A stretch of DNA of 64,000 nt. It comes from Anadara kagoshimensis. Taxonomy: Eukaryota > Mollusca > Bivalvia > Arcoida > Arcidae. Below the pieces are notes generated by a model that did no database searches, was not told the DNA's origin, and saw only the letters and a program-made list of their open reading frames with translations. The stretch's first letter is position 1, and every line of letters begins with the position of its first letter. The DNA lies in the NCBI GenBank assembly GCA_021292105.1, contig CM037874.1, positions 35,080,185 through 35,144,184 of the forward strand. The letters run 5' to 3'. Shown one piece after another: positions 1 through 9,452 of the stretch. Position numbers and translations under genes: made by a program.

Positions 1-935
1 AAATATCCATTTCCATCTGCAGGATACTTTGGGTTGGGAATTGGTAGTTTTGATAATAGGTTGTGTATCCCCCTAAAAGATGATGAATTTGCCTTAATAA
101 CTGTCTAGTAATGCATCAGATACAGGTTTCAAGTACCAAGTTTCTCACAGAGTTTTGCCTATTCTGTGATCAAGTGGTCTAAAGGGTGCTAAAAGATCAT
201 AGCTTCTCTCTCACCACCTTGATATACTTATGTGTTTGTTTAACCAAAAAAAACAAAAAACATAGTTTTCTTTGAACATTCCATTTTTCCTCCACAACTT
301 TAGAACTGACTGCCTTGATATTAGTGAATCAATCAATCTACTGGGGTGTTGAAAAAATAACTCAACCAAACTCCACTCTACCCCTATGCTGTACATTTCA
401 GCAAAATAACTTTTATATACAATTTTTTACATTTTTCCAAGTATTATCTAAAAAGGATTTTAAATTTAGGACAAAAAATGTGTTTCTGCTAACACTCTTA
501 GATTGACCATATGGTCGGACATAGCTGAGTGGTACTGTCACTGGTTTTCAAAGTCCAGGGTTGTGATTTCAAACCTTATTCAAGACTTTGAAATTTTCTA
601 AGATGATTTTCACTTTCTGCAAATACTAGAGCTGTAAAAAGCTCAATACTAGAATAGTCTTTTGGATGAGATTCAAAACCGAGGTCCCATGTCTCAGTGC
701 ACACTAAAGACACCTCTGTAGAGTCCAAAAAAGAGTAGGCCACCTGTGGCAACTACAGAGGTGCTTACAACCACAAGTGAATGAAACAGACTGAGCCAAG
801 TTAGATATGGGGTGATGATGCCAACTTTAATATTTCTTGTCAAAAGAAAGTCATAAAAACAGGGTAAGCAGAAAAACATTTGGGGGGTGGGGCATAAGAA
901 CAAATGCTTCAAATAAATTTCTTGTCCTATTTTAG
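1..935 (+). other. intron of the selenoprotein O gene (3' part)
   Basis: No coding signal is visible. The stretch ends in a good acceptor (TTTTAG at 930-935) that opens the SelO exon, so it is inferred to be SelO intron. Positions 518-680 resemble the interspersed SINE with a type-II tRNA-like head (A-box-like CATAGCTGAGTGG) seen elsewhere here, in decayed form. Confidence 0.6.
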
Positions 936-2017
936 GTATACCAACTAGTAGAGCTGCTACATTAACTTTGAGTGACGATCCAATTATCCGAGACCAGTTT
1001 TATGATGGACATCCTATAAAAGAAAGAGGAGCTGTTGTGTTAAGACTAGCAAGATCCTGGTTTAGAATCGGTTCTCTGGAAATACTGGCAAAGAAAGGTG
1101 AAACAGAGCTACTGCGAATACTTACTGATTTTGTCATCGAGAATTATTTCCCTTCCATTGACATACATGATAGAGACAGGTATTTAGTATTTTACAGTAC
1201 AGTTGTGAAAGAAACAGCAGAAATGATAGCCAAGTGGCAAAGTGTTGGATTTACTCATGGAGTCTGTAACACAGATAATTTTAGCCTTTTATCTATAACC
1301 ATTGATTACGGGCCCTTTGGGTTTATGGAAGAGTATAATCCTGACTTCGTTCCGAACACATCAGATGATGAGGGAATGTATAGTTATAAAAAACAACCAG
1401 AAATAGGTATATTTAATTTAGATAAATTAGGACAAGCTTTAGTTCCTCTGTTAGATTCAAACCAAGTTCAACAAATTGAAACCATTTTGAAAGGTTATGT
1501 CCAAATTTATAAACAGAAATATATGGAAATTTTTCGAAGAAAACTTGGTTTTGTAACTATTGAAGAAGATGATGAACAACTTGTTGCAATATTGTTAAAA
1601 ATGATGGAAGATAGAAAGTCGGATTTTACAATGACATTCAGACAAATGGGGGAATTATCATTAGAAAATCTGGATAGTAAAATTATACCAAAATCTGCAT
1701 GGGCTTTGAAACATTTGTCTTCACATGACTGGTATAACAGGTGGACCAAGGCATATCGTCAACGGCAACAGCGTCAAAACATATCTGATGAAAGACGACA
1801 AAATATTATGAATAACATCAATCCAAGATATGTGCTTCGGAACTGGATAGCTCAGAAAGTTATTGCACAAGCTGAGAATAATGACTTTGAAGGTGTGAGA
1901 AAAGTTTTAAAAATTCTTGAAAATCCTTACACTTTTCAAAAAGAAGCAGAAGAAAATGGCTATGCTTCACCTCCTCCATACTGGGCTAAATTTCTGAAAG
2001 TTAGCTGTTCATCTTGA
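936..2017 (+). CDS. SELENOO: selenoprotein O (protein adenylyltransferase), last exon, Cys form
   Basis: SelO/YdiU proteins are pseudokinase-fold enzymes that transfer AMP from ATP to protein Ser/Thr/Tyr residues, in mitochondria in animals. This exon reads about 360 residues to the stop and covers the C-terminal half of the fold. It contains the family block ERGAVVLRLARSWFRIGSLE, the catalytic-loop motif HGVCNTDN and the metal-binding segment TIDYGPFGF. The acceptor AG is at 934-935; the first two exon bases complete a Gly codon, so the reading is GIPTSRAATLTLSDDP, matching the family. No ATG belongs here because earlier exons are outside the window. The protein ends VSCSS-stop. Vertebrate SelO ends with Sec-Ser-Ser, so Cys (TGT, 2006-2008) occupies the Sec site and the following TGA is a genuine stop. 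ATTAAA at 2067-2072 is a possible poly(A) signal. Confidence 0.93.
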
Positions 2018-2199
2018 TACTAAAGTATTACAGGTCATGGAAATATATGTATATAACTATGTATACATTAAATAATGAGGAAATGGGAAAACTTCTCGTA
2101 CAAATTATTATACCCCCACAAACGAAGTTTAGAGGGGTATATAGGAATCAGCCTGTCCTTCTGGCTCTGTCTGTCTCTCCCAATATCGTGTCCACTCAG

Positions 2200-2480
2200 G
2201 AGGTCAAATAGGGGTGGGGGTATTTGGCTCTCAAGAGAGAGTTCTAGTTGATGTTGCAGGAGAAGAGTGGATTGGAGTGATGTCGTATGCCCCGGTCAAG
2301 ATTCTTCACTTATTTCGAGGCAGTCAGTTTTTGAATGGTGGAGGAAACCAGAGAGACTGAAGAAAACCACCAACTACTTTAGACATGTTTTCTAGCCCTC
2401 TGATATGCCTGTAGTGGGGTTGAAACCAAGGTTATGATAGGAAAAACTTTGAAGAAACTAAAGTGTTGCCCTTAAAACCA
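2200..2480 (+). repeat. interspersed repeat fragment
   Basis: The segment starting near 2268 (GATTGGAGTGATG) recurs at about 45729-45830, with the same order of blocks: CTTATTT.GAGGCAG, then GGTGGAGGAAACC. It is therefore a dispersed repeat, probably a SINE 3' body. The second copy is interrupted by a Helitron-like element. Confidence 0.5.
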
Positions 2481-3147
2481 AATGTGTCTCACTAATGTAG
2501 GTTAAACCCAGTTCAAGGATGAGGAAGAAAAGGTTTCTGTGTACCTCTATCTTTGGGGTTTCAGTTGCCAAGCAGTCTAAAGTGCATGCTTACAGATCAC
2601 AGGGCCTGTGATTTAATGTAGCTAAATTTCCATAAAAAATTACTGTAAATGTTTTAATTTTAGTGTGTACAAACTTTTAGAGCAAACTATAATTTGGATA
2701 AATTCACATGGACATGGAGTTGTGGTTGATATGTTTACAGGAAATACATAAATAAATGTATTAATTTTATTGTGTACAAATTTTAGAGCAAATTTAATTT
2801 TGGGTAAGTTCACACAAAATTCATTCAGCATAATTTTCATGGGTCACCTTGTGCATGTTGTGGACTATGGTCATATTTAATTTGGCAGTGGATTTAAATT
2901 AATATTCTGTATCATTGTGAAAATCACTAAAATTAGTACACAACCAAAATATGTTAAAATAAATAAATGAATAAATCAATCAATTAAAAACAAACCTACC
3001 AATCAATGTCTAAATCACAATTTCGAAGCAAAGTAAAAACTTTAAAATTGGCAACCAGGGAAGCGAGGCCAGGTGCTTCCAAAGGGTAAGTGCTTCCTGT
3101 TTAGCTAGCTACAATCGCCACGTGTTTAATTAATAACTAAATATGGC

Positions 3148-3304
3148 CAAATCTTTAAAAGACCACCTCTATATAAGGACCACCTGCTTATAAAGGTCAG
3201 TAGAATTGTATCCCAATTGTATTTTATTCATATTATTTGAACCTGTATATAAAGGCCACTTTTACTGGTTCTCTTGGGTGGCCTTTATATACAGGTTTGA
3301 CTGT
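3148..3304 (+). mobile_element. TA-flanked MITE, 'GGCCACC' family
   Basis: Related copies lie at 23692-23855, 24240-24420, 28898-29075 (inverted) and 44868-45052. All end in a variant of GGCCTTTATAGACAGG followed by TTTGACTG and TA, and the left end is its inverted complement. This copy is degenerate at its left end. The family is non-autonomous and has no coding capacity. Confidence 0.65.
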
Positions 3305-3517
3305 AAGTAAAACTGGTATACACTGTATTTTCTATTTTATTAAGGATATTTAATGAATCACTAACAACTTACAGTCTACCAACGGTAACAATATATACAA
3401 AATATAAGTAGATGTTTATAAAAATATCAACAACAATAAAACCCACCTCATGACCAGCATGGTGTGGGGATATACAACATCAACACATAAACAGCAAAGT
3501 ATAAGCACATAAGAAAC

Positions 3518-4074
3518 TGTAAACCAACTTTTATCCGTGTGTGGTTACCTTTCACATATTTCCCGAGGACAAAATAATCGTAATATCAATAATTATTGCT
3601 AATTTGCCAACAAAATGATAATATTTACCAAGATGAAGGTTTTGGCGATAAAGCATTTAAATTTTACTACGTGATACACATCATTTTAATTCAGACACGC
3701 GTCTGATAAAAAATGGTTTTACCAGTATTTGATTTTTAGACTTATTATAAGAAATTGGTATATTAAATATTCAGCTATAATCCATATCGCCAATTTTTAT
3801 TGCAGCAAAATGATTTTCCGTAAGAGAAACACAAAATTCAATACATGTGTAATAAGAAACATTCGTGAGGAAAAAAATATTCACAATTTCACGACAACAC
3901 TTGTACCGCGAATATATTTTCTCGGTTTAAATTTCTGATTTTACTTGGTACACTTTCAGTAGAGTCAGAACTGTGAACCTTTCTTACCCTGAAATATTTT
4001 AGAAGATCAAAACCGTGAAAGTTTCCTAGCGTTAATGTTTCTTTTTATACAGTAGCTGCAAATAAAAGATGGTT
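3518..4074 (+). mobile_element. MITE with AACCAACTTTTAT termini
   Basis: The left end CTGTAAACCAACTTTTAT is inverted at the right end as GCAAATAAAAGATGGTTTACAG. A second copy with matching ends lies at 5747-6060. The interior is AT-rich, with scattered CGCGAA-type motifs, and has no coding capacity. Confidence 0.6.
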
Positions 4075-4779
4075 TACAGTAGGGGACTGACAAAGATGAC
4101 ATCAACATATAACATATAAACAGAAGCAACAAGCCAATAAGATTGGGGACTTACAAAGATAATTACAACAGAGACAAGTATTCTTTTTTAAAAAAAATCC
4201 AGATAAAATTCTGTTAACTCATAACTGAGGTACCCCCAACTAACTGGAGGAAGTTCCAAACCAAGATAAGTACAAAATACATCAAACTTTGTTTGACATT
4301 TTATCACAGAATCCGTAATATCTACAAATACGGTCAAAACAATTAAAATTTCTGTCCAAACCAAGAACTTTAAAACATCATACATGTATATACATTTGAA
4401 TTAGAATTTATTTGAATTGTAAGCTGTTTTTGACATCTCCAAATGTTATGGCAGATACACTCATAGGAAAAAGCTCAAGGTCACTTTAAATCAATCATGA
4501 GAATCAAGGTCAATCTTATTTCAAAGTCAAGATGTTTTATTGCTTGTGTGTAGTTTGTTTATAAATGTGACAAGTAAAACACTATGAAAACTATGATTAA
4601 AGCTACATAATTATGATGTTGTAATAACAAAAGGTCTGATAAAGCCTTTGCTCAGGTGAGCTAAATAATAAGTTGAAGAGCACCATAAACCAAAAGGAAA
4701 AACCCTAAAAAGTGAAAGTAGAATGGCTATTTATGTTAGCAATTAGAGTGAAGTAAAACTTTTTTTAATGTTTTTCAAT

Positions 4780-4940
4780 AACTGTAACACCATGCTTTTC
4801 GTAAACTATTTTTCAAATCCATTTCTTCTATATTTTCCTAAAAAACTTTCCTCAATTTGTTGCCAAACCCCTTTATAACACCAAAATCAGACTGAACAAA
4901 TGCATGGTAGTGAGGAATCAAGGTTTTACTCTAGCTGAAT
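4780..4940 (+). mobile_element. fragment of 'AAACCTCG' MITE family
   Basis: Phrases such as TTTGTTGCCAAACCCC, ATAACACCAAAATCAGA and AATCAAGGTTTTACT match the 3' half of MITEs at 7502-7698, 28039-28340, 44702-45075, 57889-58060 and 61757-61952. The left end is not preserved. Confidence 0.5.
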
Positions 4941-5249
4941 AATGTATGTATTAATTTGTTGATTGAATGGATGATACCTCTGATATCTAACATAAAATGG
5001 AAGAATAAAATAACAAAGTGATTTGTATATACGGAAGCAGGCAAATATTGAGACATTTATTTACAAATAAAAAGAAGAAAATAAAGATGGCACACTAAAG
5101 GAGTACTGAAAATGGTAACAGATAGGCAGGCATAAGAAAGAATATGCAGGTGAAAAGGGAAAGGACACAGCACACATAAAGATGATCACCAGAAGATAGA
5201 AAGACATTGAAACTACTGGAATTCCAAGTCCAGGACTGGAGAACCCTTG

Positions 5250-5472
5250 TTGCTGACCTATGCCATATCTAGAAGGTAACAGAGTTTGAAACAGTTTTGA
5301 AAATTACCGTAAATCTCAGACTATAAGGCTACCCTGCCTTTAAAGACGAGGGTGGGATTTTCCTGTCATTTTGACAATTTCATGCTATCCCACACCTATA
5401 AGACGACCATAATTGTTGCTGACCTATGCCATATCTAGAAGGTAACAGAGTTTGGAATAGTTTTGAAAATTA
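5250..5472 (+). repeat. 58-bp direct duplication flanking a small palindromic insert
   Basis: GCTGACCTATGCCATATC plus its following ~40 bases occurs at about 5250-5307 and again at 5415-5472. Between them is a ~105-bp GC-richer segment with TACCGTAAATC...ATAAGACGACC character. This could be an insertion with a long flanking duplication or a local rearrangement. Confidence 0.5.
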
Positions 5473-5746
5473 AAATTCTCTGTATATAAATGTACTACAT
5501 GTAATTTTGAGACTGATGGTCATGGTATGAAAAGTGTCACAACAAAACAATGAGACTGGCAATCAACACATCTTATTATTTAAATACATAACTGTAGATC
5601 ATAATTGGTTAAAATTATGGCAACCCTTTTAATTTTACAAGCACATTTAATTATATGAAAGCAAATAGACAGAGACTAGCTTATTTAAAAAATCTAATTA
5701 AAGTACATGTACTATAAAAATTGAATACATGTATATAAAAGTACTG

Positions 5747-6060
5747 TGAACCAACTTTTATTCACAGATATTAACTTTCGAAATTTTTTTACCAAAACCA
5801 TTTTGCGACTATTACCTTTTGTGATATTGGGCTTTAGCTGAATATTTGGTACAAATAAAACCATTTTCGGAAGCAAATTTATGGTGACTGACTTATTGCA
5901 TGTTTGGCAAAATAATCGGAAAGGTTAATCTTCGCAAATTTGCTTCCGAAAATGTTTTCATTTATACCAAATATTCAATTTATTAACTTTCATGATTATT
6001 TTTTCCTAGCGAAACATGTGAAAATTAAATGTATGCAAATAAAATTTGGTTTACAGTATA
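5747..6060 (+). mobile_element. MITE with AACCAACTTTTAT termini, second copy
   Basis: TACTGTGAACCAACTTTTAT at the left is mirrored by CAAATAAAATTTGGTTTACA at the right. Internal arms around 5860 and 5950 (AAACCATTTTCGGAAGCAAA and its complement) make the element strongly self-complementary. Confidence 0.65.
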
Positions 6061-6179
6061 AATCAACACAGATATAATATATATATAAAGTATAATAATT
6101 AAGTACCCTGTATATTGTGAATTCCTTGTAAAATAAAGTGTACAGTAAATCCTGTATATAAAGACCACATGATTACCAG

Positions 6180-6505
6180 ATTATTTAACAAAACCTTCAA
6201 AGAACACTAGGTGGTACCATCAGCAGCATGTTACCAGATTAAGATCAACCGGCAAACAATACAAGAGTAGTTTCTATGCAAGAACAATAAAGGAATGGAA
6301 TGAACCACCAGCAAATCTGCTAGATATAGAGAAATATGAGGCTCTAAAATCCAGCCTCCTTCAATATACAAGCTAAGAACATTACAAGAACAGTTTCTAT
6401 GCAAGAACAATGAAGGAAAGGAATGAACTACCAGCAAATCTGCTAGATATAGAGGAATATGAGGCTCTAAAACCCAGCCTCCTTCAATATACAAGCTAAC
6501 AACAA
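6180..6505 (+). mobile_element. LINE reverse-transcriptase ORF, extreme C-terminus, duplicated
   Basis: One frame reads SFYARTIKEWNEPPANLLD and onward to a TAA stop at about 6376. This resembles the C-terminal tail of non-LTR retrotransposon polyproteins (typically SFFPRTIRxWNxLP). The same tail follows 123 bp later as SFYARTMKERNELPANLLD with its own stop near 6499. Upstream remains are out of frame. This is a dead 3' fragment with a local tandem duplication; the LINE clade cannot be decided from so little. Confidence 0.65.
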
Positions 6506-7500
6506 CAGTTTCAATTTGTTATCCTGAACCATGTAAATATGTATTTAATGAGCACACGTATTACTGATGATTATGATGTCACTACCAAGTATACTGGAGA
6601 GATGGGTCAAAAGACCTTTTACCAGTTCATCAAGTAGAAGTAGATGACGGACTATAAAATGTTATTATTTACCAAGTTGTTCAAAGCCTGATTGTTTTAT
6701 AACTCAATTTATTAAAATTTATTTCCTGTTCAAATAAATTTTTTTTAATGAAAAATCTTTATGTCTATGAAATTTAATCAAATTACATATTAAACCAGTT
6801 TTAATTTTACAGCACTAGACAATTTCTTATTAGTAGTGCTTGGTCCAAAATTATGAAACCAAAATTTTTTTTCGAGATGTTAAAAGGACCAAAATATATT
6901 TTACCAAATTTAGCTAAAGAAATATTTTGTATGAGTGAGTATACTCACTATACTGGTACCTTAGTGTTTTTGAGACAGATTTTGTAAAATTTATTTCAGA
7001 ATGAACCATTAGTTTTTATTGAAATTTTGCATCAGTGTGAAAATCACTGATTAAACTGGTCAAGCATTGAAATAAATGAGCCCAGGTGTCATAAATTTAA
7101 ATGTAAAAAATGTTTACATTGAAATACAGTACTGTGAGTACATTGTTCAATTCAGACAGCTATGGATATTCACAGAGACAAGAGATATAATCACGGTTAT
7201 AGATTTAGACATGTTACAATCACAGACATATAGCAGAGCAGATAACAAAAAAATTGTGCAAATGATGATACAAGCATCAAAATTGGCAAAATTGATCTCT
7301 AAAGATCTTGTGCTAAATTTCATGCTTGCATCATCATTTGCATGATTCTTATCAAAAATGACTCTTATTTGCTCTGCTAATATAAGTATAACAGTAATTG
7401 ATACAGGGGCAAGACAATGGACAGACTATACACAAGAGACAGATCACATTAAAATCACACTTAAACACGAATAAAATGTTTGACATATATTCTTCATATA
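6506..7500. other. intergenic DNA, nothing recognised
   Basis: AT-rich DNA. Short open frames are present (for example 7076-7345) but show no family motifs and no splice context, so no gene is called. Confidence 0.6.
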
Positions 7501-7501
7501 C

Positions 7502-7698
7502 AGCAAAACCTTGTTAAAATGCCACTTGATAACTTTGCCACCTAGCTTATTGCCACAGTCCCAAAGTCTATTACTTTGATACTATGATTTTCTTTACAAT
7601 CTTTATAAATCATCCTCCATTTAATTGCCAAACACCTTTTTTAAAAACATCAAAATCTGATTGAACCAATGGTGGCAATCAATTAAGGTTTTACTGTA
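7502..7698 (+). mobile_element. 'AAACCTCG' family MITE
   Basis: It runs from CAGCAAAACCTTGTTAAAAT to AATTAAGGTTTTACTG, an inverted pair, with a following TA. Internal order (GCCACTTGATAACTTTGCCA, then ATTGCCAAACACC) is shared with the copies at 28039, 57889 and 61757. Confidence 0.65.
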
Positions 7699-7937
7699 TA
7701 TGATGAATATATGTTTCCTAACTAAAATCTCTGTAATATTGAGAATATTTTCAATAAAATAAGTTACAACTTTTTTGGTGAATTCAACATAAAAAAAAAT
7801 TTTCAACAGTGATAAAAAGACAATGTTTTTGTGGGACAAAATCATTATTTTCGGGTCAATGGAGCAAGGCTGGTCCCTTCTAGACTGAACACTGGACGTA
7901 CTAGGGAAACTACAAAGTTAAGTACCAGTTTAAAGTG

Positions 7938-8356
7938 TAGGTGTGTCACGATATGCTCATAGTGTACCATGATATATTGCAATATAAGTAAAGAAGATTA
8001 TATTGCTAAATGTACCACAATATATTGCCTTTAAAAATCTTTTGTCTGTTTCTATATATTCATAATGTTGCTCCACCATGTGTTTACTTGATCACATGGA
8101 TGCTTATGTATATATTATTTACTATGACATACAAACGTCAGATACTTTTTTGCATAAAGCAGGTAAACAGGAATGAATTCAATTTTGTACTTTTATGTTA
8201 TAAAATAAGACAAAACAAATATGAATAAAACAACTGATTTTCAAATGCTGTGAAAACATCTTTTAATACCGGTACAGAGTAATCATATTGTGATACAATA
8301 CAATTTTTGTTAAAATTGCAATATAGAAACTGTACCTGTATAACATGACACCCCTA
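7938..8356 (+). mobile_element. hAT-type MITE with 8-bp target duplication
   Basis: The left end TAGGTGTGTCACGATA is mirrored by the right end CATGACACCCCTA. The flanks are TTAAAGTG (7930-7937) and TTATAGTG (8357-8364), an 8-bp duplication with one mismatch, which is the hAT signature length. No coding capacity in 419 bp. Confidence 0.7.
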
Positions 8357-8631
8357 TTATAGTGTGAATTGGGAAAGTTTTGTGTTAATTATATTTCTGT
8401 AAAAATTTTTAAGAGTAAAAACGGTAACAAGGCATTTTAATCCAATACAAATATTACATGTATTTGAATTTAAATTGGCTGTCAGCAATTGAAACAAAAA
8501 TGTGCTTTCAATAATAGAAAAGTAGTTTTCTCCAGGAAATTTAATACACAAAACTTTCCCAATTTACAGCAGCAATTGATCAATAAAAATCTCATTGAAC
8601 AAGCCATTTATAAAAGTTGAACACTTTTTTT

Positions 8632-8653
8632 TTTGGGGGGGGGGGGGGGGGGA
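8632..8653 (+). repeat. poly-G run
   Basis: A T8 run followed by about 18 G, just downstream of the KCTD stop on the other strand. It is a likely site of length error in assembly. Confidence 0.8.
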
Positions 8654-8729
8654 GAGACCTCAAAAGAGGGAGAGATAACAAGTAATCACAATATAGAATC
8701 ATGGATAAAAAATCAAAACTAACAGTAAT

Positions 8730-9452
8730 CTAAAATAAAAACTGTAGTCTATAGACAAACTTCTGACATGTCTGTCCATGGTAATATCGACATTTACGTT
8801 TGGGTTCGTGAGGTCGTAAGTTGAATCCATCTTCTGCCAAATCATTTTCCAGACATTTCATATATATTTCTTCATCTGCATTTGTTGTCCATGGTCCAAT
8901 AGCAATGTGAGCTAATTCAACCACACATCCATGCTTCGGATTGAAATTGGGCGACCGTGCAACAAACTCAGTCTTAAACACGTAAATGTAGACTTCCCCG
9001 ACTCTCGTGCTGATTGCATTTTCTATTGCTATTTTAATTATTTTGTCTTTGACCTCGTAATAATTTGGAAACTGTGCTCTGTGAGCTTCTTTAACATGTA
9101 GTAGTGCAACTTCAGGTTTAAGATGCAAACGTTCAACAAGTTCTGTTAAACCATAATAATTTGCTTCCCTCAAAACTGAAACAGCAACATCATTTGGTGG
9201 AAGTGTAGAATTTCTTAAAAATTCCAGAATATGTCCAAACAAAGTTCCATTACTGTCCAAGAAAAAATTCCCATATTCATCTTTATCAACTGCATGTCTG
9301 CCACTAAACAATGCTGCCAACATGGAGTCGGAGTATTTACACAAGGTAGATAACCTTGTCATGTATTTAATGCCACCCACATTTAATGCAATAATTGGTG
9401 GGAATCGGTTTCTTTGATCTTCATTCAAGACTGGAATATCTTGTGAAATCCC
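8730..9452 (-). CDS. KCTD-like gene, exon 2 (BTB domain and C-terminus)
   Basis: The acceptor is TTTCAG just upstream (9458-9453 on the minus strand). The exon starts GISQDIPVLNEDQRNRFPP and contains the whole BTB domain. Stop codon at 8732-8730. Confidence 0.85.
   Translation of the reverse strand, partial: GISQDIPVLNEDQRNRFPPIIALNVGGIKYMTRLSTLCKYSDSMLAALFSGRHAVDKDEYGNFFLDSNGTLFGHILEFLRNSTLPPNDVAVSVLREANYYGLTELVERLHLKPEVALLHVKEAHRAQFPNYYEVKDKIIKIAIENAISTRVGEVYIYVFKTEFVARSPNFNPKHGCVVELAHIAIGPWTTNADEEIYMKCLENDLAEDGFNLRPHEPKRKCRYYHGQTCQKFVYRLQFLF

Noticed and set aside
2006-2017. Sec codon in SelO
   Set aside because: The Sec position is TGT (Cys); the TGA two codons later is the normal terminator seen in all family members.
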